Source: CAWBOY01 sp963790585 (lineage in GTDB: Bacteria; Planctomycetota; Planctomycetia; Gemmatales; Gemmataceae). From it: a stretch of DNA of 64,000 nucleotides. The notes under the pieces were generated by a model. It worked only from the letters and a program-made list of their open reading frames with translations, did not search any database and had not been told where the DNA came from. Every line of letters starts with the position of its first letter. The stretch's first letter is position 1. Below are positions 1 to 8,918 of the stretch, piece after piece. A program made the position numbers and the translations under genes. Location of the stretch: positions 124,001 through 188,000 of the forward strand of contig CAWBOY010000008.1 in assembly GCA_963790585.1 (NCBI GenBank), in the 5' to 3' direction.

Positions 1-399
1 GCGATGGCCACCGTGCTGTTTGAGTGCGGTAATCAGATTGAGCAATGCGCGCCGGCCGCGTTCGAGGCGGGTCGGCTGTTCGGCCAACATGCTACGACTG
101 CAATCGAGAACGGCGATGAGATCGCGCCCCGGCGCTGTTTGCTCCGGCTCGAGCCCCCAACGTGGCCCAGCGCTGCCGACGATGACGAGACTCAGCCCGA
201 GCGTGAGGCACAGGCGGCGCAGCACGCCCCAGCGTTCTTTGCGTTTTCGGGCCATGAGAGATGCCGACAAACCGGCGAGTTCCGTGACCGCATGCCGCCG
301 CCGCGCCGCCGCCCAATACGACATCAGCACCAGAATGGGCAAACCAACGAAAGCCCAGAGCAGCTCCGGATGCGCGAAGTGAGTCTTGAACGCGATCAT
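1..399 (-). CDS. vWA domain membrane protein, BatB-like (partial)
   Basis: Only the N-terminal 133 residues are present; the gene runs off the left edge. Two membrane segments (about residues 13-30 and 58-77) precede a von Willebrand A domain whose metal-site motif DCSRS starts near residue 99. This is the layout of BatA/BatB proteins, inner-membrane vWA proteins usually encoded with a MoxR ATPase and a DUF58 protein. The start ATG overlaps the stop of the upstream vWA gene in an ATGA junction, so the two are probably translationally coupled. The partner role is inferred from the family, because the MoxR and DUF58 genes are not in the window. Confidence 0.85.
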   Translation of the reverse strand, partial: MIAFKTHFAHPELLWAFVGLPILVLMSYWAAARRRHAVTELAGLSASLMARKRKERWGVLRRLCLTLGLSLVIVGSAGPRWGLEPEQTAPGRDLIAVLDCSRSMLAEQPTRLERGRRALLNLITALKQHGGHR

Positions 400-1425
400 G
401 GCAATCGTCGCCACCAGGTCATCGCCAGCAGCAGTTCCAACAAGTAAAAGACGAACGAAGCGAGGCCGAACCACGGATAGGTTTCGTAATACCGGCGATA
501 GAGATAGCTCTGGATTGGGTTCCGTTCGAGGCGGTCGATGTCGTGCCAGGCTTCGATGAGCGTTTCCGTATCGCGGGTTTGGTGGTATGTCCCCTGGCTG
601 ATGCGGGCCATATCGACGAGGCTCTGGATTGCGTCCCCGCGCTCGTCGTCCTTGGCCCCTTTATTTGTCGGGACGCCGGCGTCAAGCGTATAGATTGGAA
701 TGCCGAGCGATCCGGCGACCTGGGCGGCCTCGCGCGGCGACCAGCCGGACGCGGTTGGTTCGACGTTGTGTTCGCCATCGGTTAACAGCACGATGATTTT
801 GCGCCTCGGCCCCGCTTCGCGCAGCCGCTGCAAAGCAAGAGCAACTGGATCGCTTAAGTTCGTTTCCGCCTCGTCCGGCGTGGTGCGCACCTTCTCGGCA
901 TCAAGCATGTCCAGCAGCACCGAATGGCTCAGCGTCAGCGGGCAGACGGTCTCCGGCCGATGGGCGAAGGTAATCATGCCGAGCAGGTCGTTTGGTCGGC
1001 CGGCGAACGCACCGGCTTCCATTTCCGCGGCCAAGCCATCCGTCGGATTGCCTTTGACAAATAGCTGCACGACGCGTTTGACCGCGTCCAGTCGGCTCAC
1101 CTTGCGGCCCTGCCATTCAAAATCGTCTTTGTCCATGCTCTTGCTGACATCGACGAGGATCATGATCGCGATCCCTTCCGTCTCAATCCGCGTGCTGGAG
1201 TCGGGCCAGCGCGGTCCAGAAAGAGCGAGGACCAGCGAAGTCAAGCCAAGGCCGCGCAGGAGCAAACTACCAAAGCGCGCGAATCCGCGCCCGCCCCTGA
1301 GGCAGCCCGCGCAGCAACGCCGAACCAGGGAATCGCAGCGCCACACCGCTACGATGAATTCGCCACAGCAGCGGCGGAATAAGGAGCAGCAGCAAAAGAA
1401 ACCAAGGATGGGCCAAGTGCGGCAT
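396..1425 (-). CDS. vWA domain membrane protein, BatA-like (frameshifted)
   Basis: The natural start is the ATG at 1425: the first 52 codons give a BatA-type N-terminus (MPHLAHPWFLL..., hydrophobic helix, then ALRFPGS). This frame stops at a TAG just after a GCGCGC run at about 1274-1281, and the rest continues one frame over. Adding one GC there joins the parts into about 343 residues. The vWA domain has the metal-site motif DVSKS near residue 92 and TDGEHN further on, and a C-terminal membrane helix. It overlaps the next vWA gene by four bases. The frameshift may be a sequencing error or real decay; the domain is otherwise well preserved. Confidence 0.8.
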
Positions 1426-1549
1426 AGAGCGTATTGTACCTGGCCTAGGCGAGGACGCCTACCGGCTTCGAATTCAGCGAACTCGTCACGCCGATCGTTT
1501 GTCTCAATCAGATGCTACAATAAACCGCTTCCTCCTACTCAGGTGTCCC

Positions 1550-3025
1550 ATGCCCCACGAAACTCGGGAAACAGGCTCACCCAAGGGGAGTGTGCGCGAG
1601 CTTCTGACGCTGGCATGGCCGTTGATTCTCAGTCAAAGCCTATTAACCCTCCAAATTCTCGTCGATCGCGTCTTGCTCGCCTGGACCGGCGGCGAAGCGG
1701 TCGGTGCGTCGATGGCGGGGGCGATGTTGTTTTGGACGCCGATCAGCTTCTTGATGAACACGGCAAACTACGCCACGGCCTTCGTCGCGCAATACACAGG
1801 CGCCAAGCAGCCGGAGCGGGTCGGACCTGTCGTCTGGCAATCGCTCTACTTCAGCTTGGCGGGCGGACTCGCCTTCTTGCTTCTCATACCATTCGCGCCG
1901 CCCTTGTTCGCGTTCGTCGGCCATAACGACGCCTTGCAGCACCTGGAAATTCGCTATTTCCAGTGTCTTTGCCTGGCCGCGTTGCCGACGCTCGTCTCGG
2001 CGTCGATCGGCTGCTTCTTCGCGGGTCGCGGCGATAGTCGAACGGTTTTGCTCATCAATGTCGTCGGCTTGAGTGTTAACGTGATCTGCGCGGCGACCTG
2101 GATTTACGGACTGTTCGGCTACCCAAGCATCGGCATCGTTGGCGCCGGCTGGGCGACGGTGATGGGAGCGACGACGTCGGCATTGCTCTCGGTCGGGTTA
2201 TATCTTCGTCCGCGATACCGGGCGATTTATCGCACCTGGGCAGGCCGGTCGTTCGACGCCGCCTTGTTTCTGCGCCTGATGCGCTTTGGCGTTCCCAATG
2301 GTGTCTTTCTCGCCTTGGATACGATGGGATTCACCCTGTTCCTCGTCTTTGTCGGCCGGATCGGGTCCGTGGAGTTGGCCGCGACGTCGATCGCGTTCTC
2401 TTTGAATTTGATCGTATTTCTGCCCGTAATGGGCTTTGGTCAAGCGGTCGAGGTGTTGGTTGGCCAACGCCTCGGTGAAAATCGGCCTGATTTAGCGGCG
2501 GCGAGTACGTGGCAAGGTTTGGCGGTGGCGCTCTCGGTCACCCTGGCGATCGGTTTGATCTACCTGTTTTTGCCGGAGCCTTTGGCCTCGCTTTTTCGCT
2601 CCGACCGACCCGACGTGCGCTGGGAGGAAGTGGGCCCGCTGGTCGTCGTGTTGATGCGTTTCGTCGTTGTTTACTGTGTCTTCGACACGACGAATTTGGT
2701 CTTCTCCTTCGCGCTCCGTGGGGCGGGCGACATGCGCTTCGTCACCTGGGTGGCGGTCTCCTTCGCCTGGCCGGTGATGATCCTGCCGACCTGGGCGGCC
2801 TGGCGTTATGGCTGGGGCCTCTATTGGGCCTGGAGCTTCGCCAGCCTCTATATCATGTCGTTGGCTCTCACCTTTTGTTGGCGGTTCCGCCAAGGCAAAT
2901 GGCGTTCGATGCGCGTCATTGAAATGAAGGTTCCCGATCTTGTCGTGGCCGACACGGTGATTGCCCGCGACGCGGCGGCCGATTATTCTGAAAGGAACAA
3001 TTACGTCGGAGGACCTCTACCGTGA
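1550..3025 (+). CDS. MATE family multidrug/cation efflux transporter
   Basis: Polytopic membrane protein of 491 residues with about twelve hydrophobic helices in two similar halves, matching the MATE (MatE) family of Na+- or H+-coupled exporters. Features include the N-terminal LAWPLILSQSLL helix and the repeated pattern of paired glycine/proline helices. An in-frame ATG exists at 1499, but the one at 1550 puts the first helix at the usual distance from the N-terminus. No strong ribosome site is visible. The stop overlaps the GTG of the following Uma2 gene. The substrate cannot be told from the sequence. Confidence 0.9.
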   Translation: MPHETRETGSPKGSVRELLTLAWPLILSQSLLTLQILVDRVLLAWTGGEAVGASMAGAMLFWTPISFLMNTANYATAFVAQYTGAKQPERVGPVVWQSLYFSLAGGLAFLLLIPFAPPLFAFVGHNDALQHLEIRYFQCLCLAALPTLVSASIGCFFAGRGDSRTVLLINVVGLSVNVICAATWIYGLFGYPSIGIVGAGWATVMGATTSALLSVGLYLRPRYRAIYRTWAGRSFDAALFLRLMRFGVPNGVFLALDTMGFTLFLVFVGRIGSVELAATSIAFSLNLIVFLPVMGFGQAVEVLVGQRLGENRPDLAAASTWQGLAVALSVTLAIGLIYLFLPEPLASLFRSDRPDVRWEEVGPLVVVLMRFVVVYCVFDTTNLVFSFALRGAGDMRFVTWVAVSFAWPVMILPTWAAWRYGWGLYWAWSFASLYIMSLALTFCWRFRQGKWRSMRVIEMKVPDLVVADTVIARDAAADYSERNNYVGGPLP

Positions 3026-3573
3026 CCGCCCGCCGCGCGACCATCGACGATCTCTATCGCGTCGAAGGCAAAGCCGAGCTGATCGGAGGAAGGATCGTCC
3101 GTTTTATGCCTTCGGGATATGCACCCAGCCGAATCGCTTTCCGCATTGCTCGGCTGATCGACGATCATTCACAGCAAACGGGCGTCAGCATCGCCTTGGC
3201 CGATGGCGTCGGCTTCAGCGTCCCGGAATTAGCGTCGGGACGAGAATCTTTCAGCCCTTATGCCGCCTATTACAAAGGTCCACTCCCCATCAATGAGATG
3301 CGATTCATCGAAGGCCCGCCGACCTTCGCCGTTGAAGTGCGAAGCCAAAACGACTATGGCGAGGCGGCGGAAGCGGAGTTGGAGGGCAAGCGCACGGATT
3401 ATTTCGAGGCCGGCGCGCTCGTTGTCTGGGACGTCGATCCCCTCGCAGGCGCAATCGCGGTCTACAAGGCGGATGCGCCGACGACGCCGACCGCCTATCA
3501 TCGCGGCGATACGGCCGATGCGGAGCCCGCCGTGCCCGGCTGGCGCGTTGCTGTCAACCTGATTTTTGGATGA
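3022..3573 (+). CDS. Uma2 family (DUF820) protein, copy 1, probably inactive
   Basis: 183-residue Uma2/DUF820 protein, a PD-(D/E)xK nuclease-fold family expanded in planctomycetes and cyanobacteria. It starts at a GTG overlapping the MATE stop, preceded by a CGGAGGACC ribosome site that also precedes copy 2. It is about 80% identical to copy 2 over the C-terminal two thirds. The metal-binding Asp is missing: where copy 2 has GPDVSYYDG, this copy has SPYAAYYKG (Asp to Tyr). The later E-x-R and K residues (AVEVRSQ, GKRTDYF) remain. I infer loss of nuclease activity. The function of the family is poorly known. Confidence 0.85.
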   Translation: MTARRATIDDLYRVEGKAELIGGRIVRFMPSGYAPSRIAFRIARLIDDHSQQTGVSIALADGVGFSVPELASGRESFSPYAAYYKGPLPINEMRFIEGPPTFAVEVRSQNDYGEAAEAELEGKRTDYFEAGALVVWDVDPLAGAIAVYKADAPTTPTAYHRGDTADAEPAVPGWRVAVNLIFG

Positions 3574-3601
3574 GCCGAACGTCGATCGGAGGACCTCTAC
3601 C

Positions 3602-4153
3602 ATGACCGCCGTCCGCGCGACCATTGATGATCTCTACGGCGTCGAGGGAAAAGCCGAATTGATCGGAGGAAGGATCGTCCAACCCATGGCATCCGGCGTT
3701 CTCCCGACTCTGATTGCGGGCCGAATCTACCGCAGTCTTGATGAGTATGTCGAGCAGCTCGGCACCGGCTTGGCCTTCCACGACGGCATCGGCTTCACCG
3801 TTCCAGAGCTTATCTCCGGACGCGAATCGTTTGGTCCGGACGTGTCCTATTATGACGGAACGTTGCCAACCAATCTGATGCGTTTCATCGAAGGCCCGCC
3901 GACCTTTGCCGTCGAGGTGCGAAGCCAAAACGATTACGGCGACGCGGCGGAAGCGGAGATGGAGGCCAAGCGGGCAGATTATTTCGAGGCCGGCACGCTC
4001 GTCGTCTGGGACGTCGATCCCCTCGCGGCCGCAATCGCGGTCTACAAGGCGGATGCGCCGACGATACCGACCGTCTATCATCGTGGCGATACGGCCGATG
4101 CGGAGCCCGCCGTTCCCGGCTGGCGTGTTGCTGTCGACCTGATTTTCCGTTGA
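3602..4153 (+). CDS. Uma2 family (DUF820) putative endonuclease, copy 2
   Basis: 183 residues, the same length as the preceding paralogue, beginning at an ATG behind an identical CGGAGGACC ribosome site 28 bases after the copy 1 stop. The family catalytic set is complete: PD in GPDVSYYDG, Glu in AVEVRSQ and Lys in EAKRADYF, consistent with a PD-(D/E)xK fold. The tandem arrangement with duplicated leader shows a local gene duplication in which the leader was copied too. It is followed directly by R1 repeats. Uma2 proteins are suspected nucleases, but no role is established. Confidence 0.88.
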   Translation: MTAVRATIDDLYGVEGKAELIGGRIVQPMASGVLPTLIAGRIYRSLDEYVEQLGTGLAFHDGIGFTVPELISGRESFGPDVSYYDGTLPTNLMRFIEGPPTFAVEVRSQNDYGDAAEAEMEAKRADYFEAGTLVVWDVDPLAAAIAVYKADAPTIPTVYHRGDTADAEPAVPGWRVAVDLIFR

Positions 4154-4159
4154 TTTTCT

Positions 4160-4442
4160 ATTATTCTGAATCGGAAGTTCGTTCAATCAATCGAAAGCCG
4201 TGGCCGGGGTCGGTACTCCGACCCGGTATAGCCCGAGCGACTCTAGAGAACCGGGGGTCGGAGTACCGACCCCGGCCACGGCCTATTATTCTGAATCGGA
4301 AGTTCGTTCAATCAATCGAAAGCCGTGGCCGGGGTCGGTACTCCGACCCCGGTATAGCCCGAGCGACTCTAGAGAACCGGGGTCGGAGTACCGACCCCGG
4401 CCACGGCGGGCAAACCTCACAAGCGAATTTCTGACTCAGGAC
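4160..4442. repeat. R1 element, tandemly duplicated (125-bp period)
   Basis: Two copies of a tail plus hairpin unit. The hairpins run 4197-4282 and 4322-4407, exactly 125 bp apart. Each has outer arms GCCGTGGCC / GGCCACGGC, and each arm contains its own small palindrome, GGGGTCGGTACTCCGACCCC, so the unit can fold as hairpins within a hairpin. Each is preceded by a tail reading TCTGAATCGGAAGTTCG. An inverted tail (GAATTTCTGACTCAGGA) closes the array at about 4425-4441. Related copies lie at 6615-6736, 19296-19413 and 20218-20334. This stretch fills the gap between the Uma2 and methyltransferase genes. Confidence 0.93.
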
Positions 4443-4459
4443 ACTATGAGGCCTAACCC

Positions 4460-5510
4460 GTGACTCTCTCCGCCTTATCAGCCCCCAAGCTCGACCCCAC
4501 CCCGATCTTCGAGATTTATCGAGGCAGCTTTGGCACGGAACTCCTGACCGCCGCCGTCGCCCATCTCCACGTCTTCGAGCATTTCGCCGCGGGACCGCTT
4601 GCCAGGCAATCGCTGCAAGCGAAACTGAATCTAGCGGATCGGCCCTTCGTCGTGTTGCTCACCGCGCTCCGCCTTTGGCCTGATTGTCGCGGCCGGGGAT
4701 ACGCTCAACGTCACGCCGCTGGCCCAAGAGCATCTCTTGCCGGGCGGCACGTTCTATGTCGGCGACTACCTCGGTCTCGCGGCTGACAGCCCTGGTGTGT
4801 TGGCGATGGTGAAGCGGCTGCAAACCAATCGCCCTGCCGGCGCTGAGGCCGACCAAGATGGCGTCGCCTTCATCTACCGCGCGGGGCTTGATTCCGCGAT
4901 GGAAAAAGAGGCGCGGGCGCGTAGTCTCACGCTCGCGCTCGCCGGTCGGGCCAAGAATGTTGCGCCGGTGCTCGCCGAGCGCGTCGACCTCAGCACCGCA
5001 CGCCTGCTGCTAGACGTCGGCGGCGGTACGGGGATATATAGTATCGCGTTTCTGCAAAAATATCCAAACCTTCGCGCCGTCGTCTGGGATCGGCCCGAAG
5101 TGTTGAAAGTGGCCGAGGAGATGGCCACGGCCTATGGCGTCCTTGACCGGCTCGAATTGCGGCCGGGCGATATGTTCGCCGACGGCATCGCGGACAAACC
5201 CGACGTGATCTTGCTCTCCAATATCCTCCATGATTGGGACGTGCCGGAGTGTCAGGAGCTGATACGTCGTTGTGCCGGCATCTTGGCTCCGGGCGGCCGA
5301 GTGGTCGTCCACGATGTCTTTCTCAACGACGCTCTCGATGGGCCGTTGCCGATCGCCCTTTACTCCGCTTCGCTCTTCGCCGTGACAGAGGGTCGCGCCT
5401 ACAGTGCAGCCGAGTATCGCGGCTGGTTAACCGCTGCCGGGATGACCGTCGGGAACGTCGTGCCGACATTGATTCATTGCGGTGCGCTCACCGGCGTGAA
5501 AGGGCGTTGA
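4460..5510 (+). CDS. SAM-dependent O-methyltransferase, COMT-like (frameshifted)
   Basis: Class I methyltransferase of the plant-COMT / bacterial small-molecule O-methyltransferase type. It has an N-terminal winged-helix dimerisation domain (FGTELLTAAVAHLHVFEHF, then LTALR), the SAM motif LLLDVGGGTGIYSIAF, and the post-catalytic LSNILHDWD motif. The frame breaks at CTCCGCCTTT (4667-4676); adding one GC gives LRAFGLIVAAGDTLNV and a protein of about 350 residues. The start is a GTG after TATGAGGCC, close to the end of the R1 repeats. The substrate is unknown. The gene is probably functional if the frameshift is a sequence error. Confidence 0.82.
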
Positions 5511-5537
5511 CGTACCAGGCCCAAGCGGAGATTTACG

Positions 5538-6473
5538 TTGCCTGCTCTGTTCCTCCTTCCCCTGCTCACCCTGACCTCTTTCGCCGCCGAGCCGGAAGAG
5601 CGGGCGCTCGCTTATCTCGCGCGCGAAGTGCCGCGCTGGGCGGTCGAAAACAAATGCTATTCCTGTCACAACAACGGCGACGCAGCCCGCGCTCTGTATC
5701 GGGGTCTGTCCTTGAAATATGCCATCCCCGAGCGTGTTCTCGCCGATACGACGGAGTGGCTGTCCCAGCCCGACAAATGGGACAAAAACGGCGGCGACGG
5801 CCCATTCAATGACAAGGATCTGGCCCGATTGCAATTCACCAGCGCTCTTGGTGCGGCTTTTGATGCCGCCCAAGTCAAAGACCGCGCACTCCTTACCAAA
5901 ACCGCCAAGCTGCTCGCAGCTCAGCAACTAAAGGATGGGAGTTGGAGCGCCGGCACGGTGAGCGGCGTCGGCGGGTCGATCACCTATGGCACCGCCTTGG
6001 CCACGCGCCAAGCCTGCGTGATCTTGCGACGAGCAGGCAAAGAATTTGATCGCGCGCTCGAAAAAGCCGACGGCTGGTTTCGGAAGGTCGAGGTCAAGAC
6101 CGTCCTCGACGCCGCCGCTGTGCTGTGGGCTTTAGGGGATGCGAAAGATGCACCGGCGGTCGCACAGCAAGAACATTGCCTCACGCTCATCCGCAAGGGC
6201 GAATCCAAAGAGGCCGGCTGGGGGCCGTATGTCTCCTCCGCCCCCGAAGTGTTCGACACAGCCCTCGTGACGCTGGCGCTGGCGGCACGGACCCCGAGCG
6301 CTGAAGCCAAAGCGATGATAAAAAGAGGGCGAGAGTATCTATTGAAAGAACAGAAAGCGGACGGCAGCTGGCAGGAGACCACCCGACCAGGAGGGGCCGA
6401 GAGCTACCCCAATCGCTTGTCCACGTCGGGTTGGGCCACGCTAGCGCTGCTGGAAACGCGGCCGGCGAAGTGA
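5538..6473 (+). CDS. Secreted terpenoid-cyclase-fold protein with CxxCH motif
   Basis: 311 residues starting at a TTG behind AAGCGGAG. It has a signal peptide (LFLLPLLTLTSFAA), then a cytochrome-c-type CxxCH motif (NKCYSCHNNGDA, near residue 36), then an alpha/alpha-toroid of the prenyltransferase/squalene-cyclase type shown by repeated DGSW and GWG motifs (KDGSWSAG, AGWGPY, ADGSWQE). The catalytic aspartate motif of squalene-hopene cyclase (DxDD) is not seen, so an enzymatic cyclase role is unlikely. The CxxCH could bind heme c or simply be a structural cysteine pair. Location is inferred to be extracytoplasmic. Confidence 0.8.
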   Translation: MPALFLLPLLTLTSFAAEPEERALAYLAREVPRWAVENKCYSCHNNGDAARALYRGLSLKYAIPERVLADTTEWLSQPDKWDKNGGDGPFNDKDLARLQFTSALGAAFDAAQVKDRALLTKTAKLLAAQQLKDGSWSAGTVSGVGGSITYGTALATRQACVILRRAGKEFDRALEKADGWFRKVEVKTVLDAAAVLWALGDAKDAPAVAQQEHCLTLIRKGESKEAGWGPYVSSAPEVFDTALVTLALAARTPSAEAKAMIKRGREYLLKEQKADGSWQETTRPGGAESYPNRLSTSGWATLALLETRPAK

Positions 6474-6478
6474 CCTTG

Positions 6479-6612
6479 CTAGTGTCCCGTCTAGACTAAA
6501 TTCACGGGTGGCACAGACATTCTTGTCTGTGCAGCAAAAAGGCACATTCGTTGGTTCCCGCACAGACAGAAATGTCTGTGCCACCCATAAATTTAGTCTG
6601 GACGGCGCACTA
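6479..6612. repeat. R2 element, terminal inverted repeats of 24 bp
   Basis: A 134-bp imperfect palindrome. Left end CTAGTGTCCCGTCTAGAC..., right end the inverse of CTAGTGCGCCGTCCAGAC...; 21 of the 24 terminal bases match. Inside are inverted arms reading GGTGGCACAGACATT. A second copy lies at 61379-61560. It abuts an R1 copy whose tail also begins TAGTGTCC, suggesting that R1 and R2 may use a similar end sequence. This looks like a MITE, a short non-autonomous transposable element. Confidence 0.88.
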
Positions 6613-6614
6613 GT

Positions 6615-6736
6615 GTCCTGAGTCAGAAATTCGTTTATGACGTTTTACCAGCCGTGGCCGGGGTCGGTACTCCGACCCTGGTTCGCTGGAGCCGCTAGGG
6701 CCACGCCGGGGTCGGATTACCGACCCCGGCCACGGC
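6615..6736. repeat. R1 element
   Basis: A tail (GTCCTGAGTCAGAAATTCG) followed by an imperfect hairpin from 6651 to 6736 with outer arms GCCGTGGCC and GGCCACGGC. The right arm has drifted (GGTCGGATTACCGACC instead of GGAGTACC). It sits between the CxxCH gene and the convergent rtcA gene. Confidence 0.9.
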
Positions 6737-6801
6737 TCGGGAGCGACAATCGCCCGAGGCGGGCACATCAAGGACGGGCCAATTCCCGAACATGACGACT
6801 C

Positions 6802-6836
6802 ATTGGCACGTTGGAAACGTGCCGCCACAAAAACCG
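6802..6836. repeat. R10 half-element
   Basis: The short palindrome GGCACGTTGGAAACGTGCC followed by GCCACAA matches one end of the full R10 element at 26706-26827. It lies immediately beyond the rtcA stop and could act as a terminator for that gene, though no T-run follows. Confidence 0.7.
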
Positions 6837-6838
6837 CT

Positions 6839-7867
6839 CTAGACAATCCGCACCATCTTCGTCCCGACATCACAAGAAATATCCCGATCCAAAAAGCGTC
6901 GAATGACATCGATATTCGTCAGCAGGTGTGGCGTCACTTCGGCGATATGCAATTCCGAGGAGCCTTCCGCCAACGCAAGCGGCAGGACCAGCTGATCGGC
7001 GCTATGGGCATCGACCGGGGCGTTTTCGGCTTTCCAATACGCCAGAGCCTCCTCGACCGCTTCCTCGGCGACGGTCTCGGCTGGTTTGCCTCGGGCGCCG
7101 AGGCCGACAAAGAGCGACGTCACGGGGCCGGCTTGCATGACGATACCCAGCACCGAGGCCGGGCCGCCTTCCCATCTCTCGATCTCGATCGGACAGTCCA
7201 AAGCGGTCGCCTTTTCGAGGAGATAGATTGCGCGGCGCGCCTGTCGACGCGCAATGTCGTCGGATAAGCCGGCCACGGCGCTGAAGCCGGAGATCTTGAT
7301 CGGCTCGCGCTCGCGGAGAACAAGGCCCGTCAAGCGTGCGGCCGGCTCGACGTGCATCACCACCATGCCGCCGCCGCGCGGGTAGAAGCCGGGCCGGACC
7401 TGGGTCAGCGTTAGATTCAAGCCGATTCGTGCCAGGTAGCGGCGCCAGGTCAGGTCGAGGAAATGAAAGCTGGGGCTCGTCGTGACATGGGTGCCGCCCG
7501 TCACAGTGATTTCACTCGGGCCTTGCCCGCCCAAGGCGAGCGGCAGATAGATGGTGTGCAAAAGGAGACTGGTAGCTCCGGCCGTGCCGATGTCAAAGCG
7601 GTAGGGGCCGGCTTTGATGGCCCCAGGCTCGAAGTCCAGCTCCGTGCTGCCAAGCGCAGCGCCTTTGAGCTTCGCCTGGCCTATCGCCGCGGCGGCGCGG
7701 ACGCTGGCAAGGTGTTGCGGCTGCAAGCCGGGTTTGCTTCGACCAGCGCGGATATTATGGAGCCGAAATGGCTTCTTCGTGAGCAAAGACAGGGCGATGC
7801 TGCTGCGCAGAATCTGTCCGCCGCCTTCGCCCTGGGAACCGTCGATTTCAATCGGTGTCGTCGTCAT
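6839..7867 (-). CDS. rtcA: RNA 3'-terminal phosphate cyclase
   Basis: 342 residues, the normal length for RtcA, which converts RNA 3'-phosphate ends to 2',3'-cyclic phosphates using ATP through a covalent adenylyl-histidine. Family motifs are clear: IEIDGSQGEGGGQILR at the N-terminus, the LLLHTIYLPLAL region, the YPRGGG motif, and the HSADQLVLPLALA segment that carries the adenylated histidine. The usual partners rtcB and the sigma-54 regulator rtcR are not adjacent; a sigma-54-type regulator lies 3.3 kb away but pairs with a histidine kinase. The gene appears monocistronic. Confidence 0.95.
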   Translation of the reverse strand: MTTTPIEIDGSQGEGGGQILRSSIALSLLTKKPFRLHNIRAGRSKPGLQPQHLASVRAAAAIGQAKLKGAALGSTELDFEPGAIKAGPYRFDIGTAGATSLLLHTIYLPLALGGQGPSEITVTGGTHVTTSPSFHFLDLTWRRYLARIGLNLTLTQVRPGFYPRGGGMVVMHVEPAARLTGLVLREREPIKISGFSAVAGLSDDIARRQARRAIYLLEKATALDCPIEIERWEGGPASVLGIVMQAGPVTSLFVGLGARGKPAETVAEEAVEEALAYWKAENAPVDAHSADQLVLPLALAEGSSELHIAEVTPHLLTNIDVIRRFLDRDISCDVGTKMVRIV

Positions 7868-7933
7868 GATGAAAAGGATAGCGTGCGTGGGAAAAATGTT
7901 CGCGTGATCGAGGACGCATCGGCACCGATTCTA

Positions 7934-8845
7934 TCACGGCGCCTTGGCGCGATAGGCGGTGTTCGTCACTTGCAAGACCAACGGCGCCCGCGCCAGGTCG
8001 GCGTCCGCGGGCATCGTCTCCGCCGCGCTCGGGAGACTGCGGCCGACGCGCAGAACGAGCAAGCGCTGCACCGGTTTCATTCCCTCTGTGAAGACGAAGC
8101 TCCTTTGACCCAGCGTGTCGCCACGCTCGGCGACGGTACCGATCAATACGTTCTCATTCGGCCCGACGGCGAGTTCCCAGCTCAGGTCAGAATAGGTCTC
8201 CGTCGGCTGTTCGACTTTCATCTCCCAAAAGCGCGTGCCGGAGGGATCGACCGCCGGCCGGGTCGTGCGCAGCGCCTCGCCATGCTTGATGGCCGGCGTG
8301 AAGCGTAGGATCGTGCGGCCCTCTTCCGTCAACAGCGGCGTCACCTGAATCAGACACGAGGCCCTATCGAGATCGACCGCGACCGTCTCCTTGTCCTGCT
8401 TCAAGTCAAACGTGCAGCGACTCCAGGCTGACCCAAGCATTACGTTGGTCGGCCGATTGGCGTGCATCGTCAAACGATGGGGATTGACGCAATTGCGTTC
8501 GGAGGCGACCAAGCGGCACAGCTCGGCCGGCGGTGCGCCAAAGAGCTGGCCGACGCGAAAGCCATTCCGCGCCAGCAAGGCTTTCTGTTCGAGGTTCTGA
8601 GCGCCGTCGACACGGATGCCTTGCTCGTCGACCTGGGTCCAGACCTGTTCATTGATAAACGGATCGTCGGCGGGACGTTCGATCAAGGCAATGTCCATTT
8701 GAACGATGTCATTGCCCGTCGGCCCACGAAACGGAGCCAGGACTGTCCCGCCGCGCTCGTTTGCCGCTGGCCCATTCGGGGTGCTGATGCATCCGCCCAC
8801 CGGCGCCAACGACAACGCGAGCATCACCGCCCACAAGTGGCGCAT
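7934..8845 (-). CDS. Putative lipoprotein of unknown function
   Basis: 303 residues with a lipoprotein signal peptide (MRHLWAVMLALSLAPVGGC, predicted lipidated Cys19). The rest is hydrophilic and beta-rich without a domain I recognise. It contains two short cysteine-spaced stretches (AELCRLVASERNC and WSRCTFDL ... RASCLIQV). It probably acts at a membrane surface. It is transcribed away from the histidine kinase and is not clearly in an operon; rtcA follows it by 66 bases on the same strand. Confidence 0.75.
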   Translation of the reverse strand: MRHLWAVMLALSLAPVGGCISTPNGPAANERGGTVLAPFRGPTGNDIVQMDIALIERPADDPFINEQVWTQVDEQGIRVDGAQNLEQKALLARNGFRVGQLFGAPPAELCRLVASERNCVNPHRLTMHANRPTNVMLGSAWSRCTFDLKQDKETVAVDLDRASCLIQVTPLLTEEGRTILRFTPAIKHGEALRTTRPAVDPSGTRFWEMKVEQPTETYSDLSWELAVGPNENVLIGTVAERGDTLGQRSFVFTEGMKPVQRLLVLRVGRSLPSAAETMPADADLARAPLVLQVTNTAYRAKAP

Positions 8846-8918
8846 GATTGCCCATCCTTTTTTGTTACGGAAGAGCGGGGCGTATAGCCGGGGCTTGGGT
8901 GCGGGTCAATAGCAGGTT

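Noticed and set aside
1260..1300. Programmed frameshift in the BatA-like gene
   Set aside because: No slippery heptamer or downstream stimulator is evident, and the same type of lesion recurs in unrelated genes, so an indel is simpler.
700..1926. 408-codon open frame on the plus strand
   Set aside because: Overlaps the vWA gene in antisense and the MATE gene out of frame; the product is rich in Arg/Ser as expected of a GC-rich shadow.
4160..4407. Possible CRISPR-like array
   Set aside because: Only two 125-bp units with no spacers; the same hairpin occurs elsewhere as a dispersed element.
4150..4463. Short open frames of 87-94 codons across the R1 tandem
   Set aside because: They are repeats read through; the product itself is repetitive and has no ribosome site.
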